A stretch of 64,000 bases of DNA from Stomoxys calcitrans (Eukaryota > Arthropoda > Insecta > Diptera > Muscidae), in NCBI RefSeq assembly GCF_963082655.1, contig NC_081554.1, forward strand, positions 126,145,453 to 126,209,452, read 5' to 3'. The translations under genes were made by a program, and so were the position numbers. The notes beneath the pieces are model-generated. The model was given only the letters and a program-made list of their open reading frames with translations, was not told the DNA's origin and made no database searches. This document shows positions 50,270-61,427 of this stretch, piece after piece; position 1 is the stretch's first letter; each line of letters opens with the position of its first letter.

Positions 50270-53200
50270 TCATCTGGTACACCACTCATAGGCAGTGTTA
50301 AACATTACTTGCCAAGGACTTGCTTGAGATTTCACGCTGAAGCCTGGCGACACATAGGGCCATTGATACATGGCATGACAACGTTCTGGATGAGGCATTA
50401 GTGCCAAATGACGTCCATCTGGAGAGCATAGACCTGCTATTCCCTCCGTACTTCCATTAGGATTCATGGGATAGATTTCGGTGGGTTTACCATCGTCATC
50501 CACATAATGAACGGAAATGCATTTTTGTTTTTTCAGGTTATCTAATATTTTCTTGTCGCGGAATGAGAAACGACCTTCTCCATGGGCTACCCAACATCCA
50601 AGTACCGCATCCTTTAGTTTACTCAACATCATGGCTTTGCTGTCGGCAATGCGAACAGTTGACCAGCGACACTCAAAGCGTTCAGATTTGTTATGGAGTA
50701 AAGCAACGTCGGGTTTTGATATAACTTCTTGGTTCGAGGATTCAGTTGACGATGCGCCCACCCAACCGATTAAACTCATTAGTTGGCAACCATTGCATAT
50801 GCCAAGAGAGAAGGTGTCTTGGCGTTTCCGGAAAGCTTGGAATTGTGGTACCAAAAGTTTGCTAAACATAATGTTGGCAGCCCAACCCTTTGCAGATCCC
50901 AAGGTATCGGCATAGCTAAAACCTCCTGGGAATATTAAGCCACGATAATGATCCAAAGTAGTTTTACCTTAAAAAGTAAGAACAATTTTTAAGAGTACCT
51001 GTAAAAGAGTTCACTTTTGTTTTGTAAGTATTTACCACTTAGCAAATCCGACATGGTTACATCGTGTACTTCAAAATTGGCCTTCATCAACGAAGCCATC
51101 ATTTCGCGATCGCTATTTACACCCTCTTCGCGTAGAACTGCAACCGTTACGGTCTTCGAAGCTCGTTTCAGTACCAATTCGGAGCTGAAATCAACCGTTG
51201 TACATACATATTTGGGACCAGTGCGATATTCCAAAGTATTGTATTCTTCAATGGCACAGTCAGTATTTGCTTGTAGTTTTTCCAATTCAAAGCTAATGCG
51301 TTCCCACTGCTTATACAAAGCTTTTACCGAGTCATTTAATAAGAGCTTGCCCTTTGAAGAAAGTTTTACAGACTTGTCCAAACCATAGCCCTTTGTAGAT
51401 CCTATGAAGTGGTTAGGAACGCCCATATCGCTAAATTTGGATTGCACTTCCTTTAAATTTGTGTTGTCTACTTCTAAGACCCAGCCACATTCTTCAGCAT
51501 AAAGTACAGCTAGTTCTGGCGCTGTTCGTGCAGATGCATCAATATTTTGTAGAGGTATTTGCGTAAGAGCATTGGTCAGATCGATGCTCAAGCCGGAGAG
51601 ACCACCGAAGGCCATTTCCAAAACACAAACTAGTAAGCCGCCTTCGCTGATATCATGGCCAGCCAAAAGTTTTCCTTGAGCCAACAGTTCTTGTGTTACA
51701 TTGAAAGCATTCGCCAACACCTGACTATTAAGAAGATTAGGACATTCATTGCCTTGTTGTTTGTAAACTTGTGCCAATGCACTTCCTCCCAGGCGGAATT
51801 TATTTTCAATATTTATCCACAATAAAGATGTTTCCTTGCCCATAGCTGGACCCTTTAAGTCAGGTGTTACCTTGATACCGACGTCTGGACAAGGAGCATA
51901 TGTTGATATGACTAAGGTGCCAGGGGATTTAATTGTTTCTCCCCCAACTTTTGCTGCCATTGATAATGAATCTTTGCCGCCATCAACAGCAATTCTAAGC
52001 TCTTTCATGATGGCGCACATTTCCTGGCAAGCGTCAAACATACGAGCACCCTCTCCAGGTAATTTGGCGGCCCACATCCAGTTACCAGAACACTTGACAT
52101 CAGCTAGCTCGGTAATTTTAGCAAATACCAAATTAGATAAAGCTTCAGCTACACTCATGCGGGCCATGGCACCAGCATCCAATAAGCCCTTAATGGGTTG
52201 GGTACCCAGGGATGTGGCTAGACCTTCATTTCCAAAATGAGAAACAGTTACCAAGCCAAAGTCAGCCAAAGGTGTGTGTAACGGACCAACACACTGTTGT
52301 TGCGCTATCAAGCCAGTTACACAGCGATCTACTTTATTGGTTAGATAACGTTTGCTTCCCACCGAAACCAAACTTAGTACCAGTTCCAAACTTTTGGCTA
52401 AATTAAAGTTTTCTGTGAATTGTAAAGGCACAAAATTGTTGCTTAAACGCTGTAATTGATATTCTCTTTTCGGCATTTCGCCCAAGACGTATTTCAATTC
52501 CAAGTCGAAGGGCATGGGTCCCAATTTCGAGCGCTCAAAAGACGGACTTAAGGCCTTTTCAAAATCTGCTTCGCTTTCAATCAGACTCACACGGCCATCC
52601 CCTGTGACGACACCAACAAAACTAATGTGGCAACGTTCTCTTTTGCAAATACTTTCCAAAAGGGGACGATCTTCAGGCTTACAAAGTATAGCATTATTCT
52701 CTTGGTATTCGGCACCCCATAATTCTAAAGCAGTTATGGTAGGATCACCTAGTTGAAATTCCTTCGAGAAGATAACGGCCCCAGCGAAACCGGGCTCTAC
52801 AAGTTCCTTCAGAACATTACCATTGCCACCGGCTCCCTGAAGAGAATGAATAAAAATCGTTTTTAACAAACCTCTATTTCCTATGCAGTTAGCCACATTA
52901 CCTGATCGTGAATAGCCATTATTGGATTACGATCTCCCATTTCAATACAGGCTCTGACTACCCGATTCAATTTGTTTTCCATTTCAGCATCACCTCTTTG
53001 CACAGCATTGAAATCCAATGCAGAGTCGTTAGAACCTTGGACTTCCACAGAACTAGCTGCTCCACCTCCAACACCAATTCGGTAAACAGGTCCTCCAATT
53101 TTGGCCAGCAACATTCCTATCAAGAAAAGTCAAAAAAGCGTACCATTTAATGGGTATCTCATTGTAAAATCCAAAAGGAAAACAATTTAGAACGCATTCG

Positions 53201-56200
53201 GAATATTCAACACCAGCAAATTCCCGATAAGTATCAGGTAAATTATTAATTTTTACACATACCTCTTTTTGGATCAAATTTTTCTCGCATTGTGGATTCC
53301 ATGGTGCCCATGCCACCACTAAACATAATTGGTTTAACAAACTCGTCACGTTCGCCTTGAACATTAGTTAAGCCATAAGAATGAACAAACCCTGTAATCA
53401 AAGGCTCTCCAAATTTGTTGCCATAATCGGAGGCACCATTACTTGCCTCGATAAGAATTTTCAGGGGTTTGGCAAAGGTGGCAGGGTATTGATAGTTGGC
53501 ATTCTCATAAGGTTGAGCAAAGCCTAGTTGTGAAGAGAAATGTTATTTCTAATGCTATAAGCGATTGATTTATTAGTTTACCAGGGATATTCAAGCAACC
53601 AACGCTGTAGCCAGCAGTTCCAGCTATGGGTATACCGCCTCGACCAACCCCTTGCACATCTCTGAAATTTGTCAACGGTTTTATTTTGTTAACTTATACA
53701 GTCTCACTATCGGACTTACCTTAAACGACCGCCAGTTCCAGTCGTGGCACCACTAAACGGCGCCACGGCCGTGGGCATGTTATGTGTTTCAGCCGTAAAT
53801 ATCAAATCATTGTTAACCTTGTGCAAAGTCATTGGTCCAGGGCCGTCAAAACACTGAGGCCTAATGGTAGTGTGATTAAAACCTCTTATAGCGCTGCTGT
53901 TATCACTAAATTTAATCGTGTTATTTTGATTTGTATTCGCCTGAGTACCCATTATCATACGTATTAGTGACTGTGGCTGCTCCACACCATCCACAATCAT
54001 TTTTCCACGGAAAAACCAATGGCGAGAATGTTCACTATTACTTTGGGCACAATCAAATAATTCCACAGTGGTGGGATTTCTTTTGAGGGTGTTCTTGAAA
54101 AGATTCGTATAATAATCCAAATCCCAATCGCCAAAAGCAAGACCCAATTTGACATTTACTTCCTCCAATGCTGTGCGACCTTTTTCGAGCACTGGAACTT
54201 TGTACCACGATTCTTGTGAATGTGGCAACTGTTCATTGAAACTGTTGACGGGGAGATTTTCATCTGTATAACGGCATTCCGTCATGCGATCTCCCAACAA
54301 ATCCACTAATAGATCAATATTTGGTCGACTGCCCGAATATCCAATCAAATAACGATCTGAGGCTTCAAGACGTATCACTTCGGATAAACCCACATTTTGG
54401 CAGATATTAACGCAATTTGTTGAAAAAGGCGTCGAGAAGTTAAAGCGAGGGCCAATCTCAACGACAACCGAGGCGTTGTTTTCCTTGGGTAAAGACGATT
54501 TTTCACTCAGGCTAGTTTCATCGCCTTGTGGATGTTTAAGCAGCCATTTAAGTAGGGTTTTGGCTTTTGAGTCTACCGTTTTTGTTGTGGTTTCCACATG
54601 GTAGCACTTTTCGATTTGTAGTGTGGTTATGTTCGAGAAATTCTGGAATATAAGAGATGGGATAAGTAAGACCATCATGATAACAAATGAAGTAAATTAT
54701 ATAAATTATATATGTATAATGTATCCCTGCTTGTTCTTGTTATCGTCGTAGCCACATTTTTAAGTGGAAGTGGCGACCGTCGTCAAGCTCCTGTAGGTGA
54801 GCTAGCTCGTTCCGGTCCGATCGCCGCGGGAACAGGGTGGCCATTGGTTATTTATAGGCGCCAGTAACACGCCTCTCACTGAGACTCTCCGCTCGATACC
54901 GCTGATTGTCCGCTACTGCCGTTACAGCTACTCCGTATGAAGCATTCCACTATCCGCAACCTGGTGTTCCAGCTATCTCGTGCTGGGGTTCATTTATATG
55001 GGTGTGTTCTTGGTTTCACTTTCCCTTTCACCCCTTGAAACAACTTGTTATGATCACTCTCGAATGAAGTATTAAAGATTCATTAGTTTTCATCACAAGA
55101 TTTGCTTAATAAAATAAAACTTGGTGCTCCGATTGTTTTATAATTTGTTTTTGGCTCGTTACATCATGTTATGATGTAACGATAATATATATAATATATA
55201 TATAAATATATTAACTATACGTACTGCAAAAACGAGAAGTGAAACTATAGGCCGGACAAAAGGATGGACATGATTCACGATAGTGCTGATGATGATCTCA
55301 AAAACCAATCATCGAATTCGCATTTTTTTTTCTTCTTGTAAATACTGCTTTATTCATTTCTTATAGCGAGATGTTGAGCCAAACTGACCAACTCATAAAA
55401 CAAAGCTAAAAGAACCAAACGCATAACATAAGCCACCAATTTCCCATCAGCGATATCGAGTGGAGGCTCAATGAGAAAAATTCAGCGCCCCCGGCTCTTG
55501 CTTATATACTGAGTGCATATGATGCTCGACAGGACAAGGCGTGTTATTTACGCCTTTATGACCAATGACCATAAGGATCCCGCGGCGTATGGTCCTATGA
55601 ACCGGAACAAGATGGTTGGATGAGGATCGCTATCTCCAAATATAAATATGGATACAACAACAACACAACAATTTCTCCATTTGTCTTTTAAAAAAAATTA
55701 GAAATGGAAACCTGAGACTATCTTATCGCTTTAAAGGCGAACTAAAATCTCATTATGCGTTTGATGAAAGATCATCATCATGAAATATTATTTACTGGAG
55801 TCCACCTTAGGGCACAGGTTGGCATGTCTGCCTATGACACTGAACCCCTTGTTTCAAAATGTTTGTTTGTTTATTTATTTTAAATTCAAAGTACACTTTA
55901 AAAAACTGCTTGAACATAATCAAATATTGAACGACATTCAATATGCGCCATTGCAAATCTTTGATTGCATGTTGGACAGAGAAATTACCTTAAACGAAAT
56001 AAAATACACCTTTAGAAAAGCGAAAAAAAAGGTTCCTGGTGAAGGTAGGGTACCTTACGAGCTGTTAGTGTGTCGCCGAAAACTTTCTTAAAGAATTGGC
56101 AACAGCTTTAAAAAAATCTTGCTGACTGGCTGTCAAATCGCAATCTCATGGCAACCGGTTGTACGTAATGGTTTGAAACCATAAATACCCTCATCGGCAA

Positions 56201-59200
56201 GTGCTGCCGCCTCGGTCGGTATCGGTATTTTGCTGATAGTATCATTTTCCTCATTTGTAAAAAGGCGAAGTAAATATCGTTTATGAATACTGTGCCAAAA
56301 CTTTTTATGGGAATACTAAACACAAGACTCAAATTGGGTCGAGGAAAATAATATATTAAAAGAGTTTCAGGCAGGTTTTAGAGCAAAATACAGCACAGTA
56401 GACAACTATTGTACATCTCAAACTCAACAAAAGGAAAAGAGTTTTGAGCAGTATTTAATTCCTGATTTATTTTTTAAGAAAATTTTTAATGTTAATTCTA
56501 TTATAAAGGGTGATTTTTTTGAGGTTAGGATTTTCATGCATTAGTATTTGACAGATCACGTGGGATTTCAGACATGGTGTCAAAGAGAAAGATGCTCAGT
56601 ATGCTTTGACATTTCATCATGAATAGACTTACTAACGAGCAACGCTTGCAAATCATTGAATTTTATTACCAAAATCAGTGTTCGGTTCGAAATGTGTTCA
56701 TTCACCGTAACGTTGCGTCCAACAGCATCTTTGAAAAAATACGGTCCAATGATTCCACCAGCGTACAAACCACACCAAACAGTGCATTTTTCGGGATGCA
56801 TGGGCAGTTCTTGAACGGCTTCTGGTTACTCTTCACTCCAAATGCGGCAATTTTGCTTATTTACGTAGCCATTCAACCAGAAATGAGCCTCATCGCTGAA
56901 CAAAATTTGTCAAAATTTGAACACATTTCGAACCGAACACTGATTTTGGTAATAAAATTCAATGATTTGCAAGCGTTGCTCGTTAGTAAGTCTATTCATG
57001 ATGAAATGTCAAAGCATACTGAGCATCTTTCTCTTTGACACCATGTCTGAAATCGCACGTGATCTGTCAAATACTAATGCATGAAAATCCTAACCTCAAA
57101 AAAATCACCCTTTATGTACTATAAATTATTTTTGGTAATATTAGTTAAATTTATGAGATTAACTATTTTTAAGTAGTATTTAATTCCTGATTTATTTTTA
57201 AGAAAACTTTAATGAATTGTTAATTTTGTAGTGTTTTAGTCATATATGGTCTAACGAATTGACTAATAAATGAGCAAATTAAATTAAAAAACAATTAAAA
57301 ATTAAAAAAGAGTGTATGCGTTTTGTGTTTATTTCTCAACTGCTTTCGACAGGATTCCGAGAAAACAACTGAGTTAGAAGCTACGTACTATTGGAATATC
57401 CACAAAAATCGTAAAAGTTATAGAATGCAACTATGAAAACACAAGATCTGCTGTATGGACTGGAAAAGACTCAAAAAAGATGAACAATGCAAGTAAGAGC
57501 CTGATTATGCTCTTGTAAATGTACTGTTAATGTAGAAAAGCGTGTCAGCTGTTTTGTTTTGCCTTATGAAAACGCATCAAAACGATTACCGAACGGCTGT
57601 CGACCGTAACCGGAAAGTAGAATTCATTAAAAACAAAATTTTACTTTCCGTTTTTGTGTCAGCTGATAAAATTTTAAGTTTGAACGAATTTCAAAACCAA
57701 AAGTGTTTATTTAGAAAACTGCTATTTTGGAGGCCACAGTAGCACAGAGGTTAATATGTCCGCCTATGACGCTAAACTCCTGGGTTCGAATCCTGGCGAG
57801 ACGATCAGAAAAAAATTTCAGAGGTGGTTTTCCCCAGCTAATGCTGGCAACATTTGTGATGTACTATGCCATGTAAAACTTCTCTCCAAAGAGGTGTCGC
57901 ACTGCGGCACGCCGTTTGGACTCGGCTATAAAAAAGAGGTCCCTTATCATTGAGCTTAAAACTTAAATCGGACTGCACTCATTGATATGTGAGAAGTTTG
58001 CCCCTGTTCCTTAGTGGAATGTTCATGGGCAAAATTTGCAATTTTCCTATACCTGTTTTATGATTTTTCTGTGCAATTTTTTACAATTTATTATCAATAG
58101 TTTAGGTTAAGTTTCACTCGGTGGCCAATACATATAAATAAGGAGAAATTATAAGATGGGTGTTGGGGTCGAGCATCAATACGGCGCCATCGTATCTGCT
58201 AAACCATTTTAGGACTATATGATGAATTCCACACACTTTGACCACACTGTTCTAGAACCCGCGGTCTACAGGGCCGGCATATATTCTGATTTCGAACACT
58301 CTAAATCCCTTCTCAGAATTCCTTTTGCGGCTATCGTTATGGCTCAGAGCTTTGCCCGAAAAAACATACACTGGTCCAGCAGTCTCACGTACATACCGAA
58401 ATATAGAACCAAATATAGTCCATGTCCCCATTTTGGAGCTAACTATAAAGACAGATATATCCGGCAGATGCAGCCGCCTCAACTCCTACAGAGCAAGGAT
58501 TGATGGCGACGTGCCAGATGTATGTCCCGATTGTAACCAGGGACTGTACGATACACGTCACCTGTTTAACTGCCCGGCCCACTCGACTCAGACCCAGATC
58601 CCATCAACAGAATCAAGCAGACGAAAGATAAAACACAACAAACTACTACAACAACAACAACCGATATATCATTCTTTCTTCTTTCGGTTGGAAAGACGGC
58701 TCGACTTCTCGCACCACTTCGTCAAGGACTGTCTTCGCCGACCTGCCCTTGAGGAATGCTGTGTGGAATGTTGTGTACTTAGGGCATGCCTAAAGTTCTT
58801 CGACGTATGACCCTCCCTCACCTTCGAGTCTATTTTGGTTATAAGAGAATTAGATTATCTAGCCAAACAGCATTTTATTTGGTTATTATACGGCTTTAGG
58901 AGGATATATGCGGATATCATGTCGTGCATTCCTCTATGGTAAGGTTCAGTGTTTGATGGGATATTTAAAAATTCGGCGTTCAACTCATCAGGGTTTGCAT
59001 CGATACTAAATACGCCGATACACATTTCACGAATGCGTCTCTATTTACTTTTCGAGTTCGAAAGCCTACGAAATTTATCAGCAAAATTACTTGCTTTCAG
59101 ACATTGTATTGCCTTGCTTACCTCTTTTTCTTAAGACCCGAAATTCCCTGTGAAGTATTTCAGTTCTGAATCTCTTCCATAGGCCATACGCCAAATCTCT

Positions 59201-60335
59201 TTGAATTATTAATTCTTTGTTTGTCTGCTAAATCAACAACTTCTTTGGGATATTGATGTTTAAATCTCCGGCAATTATAATTTCATCATTGTGATCGTGA
59301 TATTGAATAACTTGTGTGTACTACATTGATATTAATCACAATATTAAGGTCTATGACATATATCGAGAAAGCGCATCACGCCATTAGAAGAACAGGACAT
59401 TTTATCGTACCATGTTTGGATTATTTAGTAATACTTTATTATTCAACCTTTCCACGTCTCATCCCATTCTAATGGAGATAAGTGAAATGGCAACAAAATT
59501 TCAAATGCCAATAAATAAAAATAATTTTGTAATACACATGTACATTGCATATGGCAATCTATAAAAAAATCTTTGTTATCAATTAGGTTTAGTTGTTGCT
59601 GCTTAACTATAAATCTCTGTCTATTGAGAACGATTTATTTCTTCAACGACATGCAAAAGATCAATGTCCCACAAAAACTTCTCATTGACTGTTGCATGAA
59701 AGATAGGTTACCCTTTATTTGACTTGACAAACATCTCAACTTAACTTTGATTGAATGGTCAAATGCTTAAAAGGATGCATAAAGGTAGTTTTGCATATTT
59801 AAGAAAAGTAATTTAAATCTTGTTACCACTTTTGTAAGATTAACACGTTTAAAGAATATCCACTTTTTTCCGATAGGAAACAAGTCTTGGTTAGTTTATC
59901 ATTTGATGGCTTATGTATTGTCATATTTATACAGGATACACAATCCTTTCCTTCTGTTTCTACATATATTTGTTGGACCATTTAATATAGTGAAACTCGT
60001 CACGATTGTGATTCGTTCAGTTCCTTTAATTCAAAATATTATTTGTAGAATAATTTGTAATGTCCTTTGATATGCATCATGTTACACTATGCATAGGCTT
60101 TAAAAACCACAAGCCAAAATTCCACAGAAGCGTGCACAACATTGTTTCACTTAACTTTTAGATTAACTAAACACAAGGTAAGAACACTCTGTTGAATAAT
60201 CATAAAGCATGCGAAAATTGGAAACCCAATTTATATGAAGTAGATATATTCACTCACCGCACTTAATTGTTTCAAAATTTTCATCCGATGAACTTCATCG
60301 CAGGCTTCAGTGGTGTAGAATCGTATTATAGCCAT
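50270..60335 (-). CDS. Pfas: Phosphoribosylformylglycinamidine synthase (FGAM synthase), complete
   Basis: Fourth step of cytosolic de novo purine synthesis: FGAR + glutamine + ATP to FGAM. Exons (minus strand): 60335-60258, 54642-53720, 53661-53582, 53523-53263, 53116-52902, 52836-51036, 50967-50270. They total 4056 nt and encode 1351 residues, close to the usual 1340-1350. Phases agree at every junction and all introns are GT..AG. The synthetase half has ETHNMPTAVAPFSGATTGTG (about residues 312-331), GPVYRIGVGGGAASS, HDQGAGGNGNVLKE and LLAGHDISEGGLL. The C-terminal glutaminase domain has the nucleophile elbow LGICNGCQL (Cys about 1177) and MPHPERC (His about 1312, Glu about 1314). The start is chosen because an in-frame TAG (60452-60454) precedes it with no ATG between. 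Drosophila gene: ade2/Pfas. Intron 1 is 5.6 kb and TE-rich; all others are under 70 bp to about 150 bp. Confidence 0.97.
54738..55010 (-). mobile_element. SINE-X copy in Pfas intron 1
   Basis: Matches 23210-23562: minus-strand 3' end AAATGTGGCTACGACGATAA, plus GGCCACCCTGTTCCCGCGGC and AGAGTCTCAGTGAGAGG. A central block present in other copies is missing (junction near 54872). Confidence 0.7.
55157..55181. repeat. Short perfect palindrome
   Basis: CGTTACATCAT, GTT, ATGATGTAACG: 11-bp arms around a 3-bp loop, followed by AT-rich repeats. Pfas intron 1. Confidence 0.8.
55481..55668 (+). mobile_element. SINE-X copy, 5'-truncated, with CAA tail
   Basis: Body ACTGAGTGCATATGATGCTC, ACGCCTTTATGACCAATGAC, CCCGCGGCGTATGGTCC. 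It ends AAATATGGATACAACAACAA, then CACAACAA. This copy best shows the (CAA)n tail. Confidence 0.7.
55802..55857 (+). mobile_element. tRNA-derived SINE, head fragment
   Basis: GCACAGGTTGGCATGTCTGC and CTATGACACTGAACCCC match the SINE head (57738-57785). The B box is degraded (TTGTTTCAAAAT). Cut off at 55857. Confidence 0.55.
55860..56480 (+). pseudogene. Jockey-like LINE RT fragment, interrupted
   Basis: RT N-terminal region EITLNEIKYTFRKAKKKVPG (about 55980-56040) and GRVPYELLV, then about 100 bp of LINE-A 5' sequence (56136-56235, starting near CAATCTCATGGCAACCGG), then further RT: EENNILKEFQAGFRAKYST (about 56340-56400). Frameshifted; cut at the mariner derivative side. Confidence 0.55.
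56136..56235 (+). mobile_element. LINE-A 5'-end fragment
   Basis: CAATCTCATGGCAACCGG, TTGTACGTAATGGTTTGA, TCATCGGCAAGTGCTGCCGC. It matches the LINE-A 5' end for about 85 bp with many changes. No CAA tail is seen. Confidence 0.5.
56516..57112 (-). mobile_element. Palindromic mariner-family derivative 2 (597 bp)
   Basis: Same structure as 43199-43805: nearly 200-bp inverted ends, TA flanks (56514-56515, 57113-57114), central transposase fragment now on the minus strand (MHPEKCTVWCGLYAGGIIGP near 56740-56800). Nearly identical to copy 1 except for orientation and a few changes (for example AATCGCACG for AATCCCACG near 57053). Confidence 0.85.
57729..58045 (+). mobile_element. tRNA-derived SINE, full-length copy (about 317 bp)
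   Basis: The head has A-box-like GTAGCACAGAGGTTAATATG and B-box GGTTCGAATCC (57783-57793). The body has GAAAAAAATTTCAGAGGTGG, AAACTTCTCTCCAAAGAGG and CACGCCGTTTGGACTCGGC. The 3' part is CATTGATATGTGAGAAGTTT and GTGGAATGTTCATGGGC, ending AAAATTTGCAATTTTC. The shorter copies at 6017, 7236/8222 and 55802 are parts of it. It sits in Pfas intron 1 in antisense to the gene. Confidence 0.85.
58462..58662 (+). mobile_element. LINE-A 3'-end fragment with (CAA)n tail
   Basis: Encodes SGRCSRLNSYRARIDGDVPD, then VCPDCNQGLYDTRHLFNCPA, followed by the LINE-A 3' UTR (AACAGAATCAAGCAGACGAA) and tail CTACTACAACAACAACAACC. A 5'-truncated insertion. Confidence 0.82.
58670..59300 (-). pseudogene. Possible old LINE endonuclease remnant
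   Basis: Minus strand near 59290-59230 reads DEIIIAGDLNINIPKEVVDL, a GDxN-type endonuclease motif. The rest to 58670 is not readable as a known domain. Weak. Confidence 0.25.
59301..60257. other. Pfas intron 1, proximal part, no element recognised
   Basis: AT-rich intronic sequence with no coding domain, terminal repeat or tandem array that I can recognise. Confidence 0.45.
60258..60335 (-). CDS. Pfas: Pfas first coding exon
   Basis: 26 codons: MAIIRFYTTEACDEVHRMKI, then LKQLSA, ending at donor GTGAGT. It continues in phase 0 into NFSNITTLQIEKCYHVE (exon 2), the expected N-terminal beta-strand plus helix of FGAM synthases. In-frame TAG upstream at 60452-60454. Confidence 0.88.
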
Positions 60336-61427
60336 TATTCCTTCCAAATCAACTGCTCGGACACTGCGATACTCGAACGTTATGACCAGCGGTCGTCTAT
60401 TGACTGATGATTTTACTTGAAGGAATATGGATCATTAACAAGATGAATAACCTACACAATCTATCGTCCACACACAAAGAGATTACCTTTCAATGTATGT
60501 ATGTATCTGTAAGAACAAATGCAATTACACTTTTATTCTGATTTACTTGTTGCCAATGTTTTTCGCAGATTGTATTCCTTACTGCTTGGGGTTATCTCCC
60601 CGGCAATCTCATACGGGCGAAAATATTTCCTCTGGACTCTTCAAATCAATCTGATGCCTTTGCCTTTAGAGGGAGGGCTCGTTGTTGCAATACACAATCA
60701 ATATGCCGGGCAATTGACGTCTGTCGGTACTCTACTCCATTAATCTCCGCTTGTATTCACTCTCTTTCTGTTTGTGCACTAATTGTAATGGCCTTTTTAT
60801 TAAATGATAAGAAATTGATCGCTTTTTTTTGTCAAGATTCAATAACAGCAACTATTTTTACACTTCGTAGTGATTCAATTGATACTTGTTAGCTCTATCG
60901 CTTCTAGAGATTGTTAATCTTTTAAGTTTGTGTTTTTAAGTCAACAATCCCACGATGCAAAAGTTACCCCACACGTGTTTGCTTTACTTTCATGTTCTAC
61001 TTGTTTGACTGCAAGTTCGTTGTGCGTTTATTGGTTAATTTAGTTGCTTCAAGACTCTCTTGCTCTCTTTTATAAACATTTCTGCATTTCTTATGAGCAA
61101 TGACTATTGGTAGAGATGGCAAATAGTAATTTGTTTCAAAGAAAGAAAAAAAAAAAGATTTTTTGAGAAGCAACAATAGTTGATCCCTATTCTCAAAGCA
61201 AAATAATTAAAAATGCTCAGTCGATTAAATTTAGAATGCATTTAGGTTAACCGTACCAAAATTGGTAAACCCACTGTTTATAAGTGTCGTCTTAAAAATA
61301 AACTTTGGATATAAATGAGTAGAAAAAGATGTTAACTCTTGACAGACCACATTGCAGCGTGATCCAATAAAAAAATACTCCTTCAAAATTTTTTTTGTAC
61401 TACACCCAATTAAGATAAAGGTTGAAC
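60336..61427. promoter_or_regulatory. Pfas upstream region (5' UTR and promoter expected here)
   Basis: No coding feature. The promoter must lie in or beyond this stretch, but no core element can be assigned with confidence. A TATAAAA on the minus strand (61068-61074) is too far from the ATG to call without a transcript. Confidence 0.3.

Noticed and set aside
50075..50401. 108-codon frame after FASTKD
   Set aside because: Covers the 3' UTR and the antisense of the Pfas last exon.
57736..57800. Functional tRNA gene
   Set aside because: A and B boxes are present but no cloverleaf closes, and the sequence continues into a SINE body seen in other copies.
61068..61074. TATA box of Pfas
   Set aside because: More than 700 bp upstream of the ATG in AT-rich DNA; no transcript evidence.
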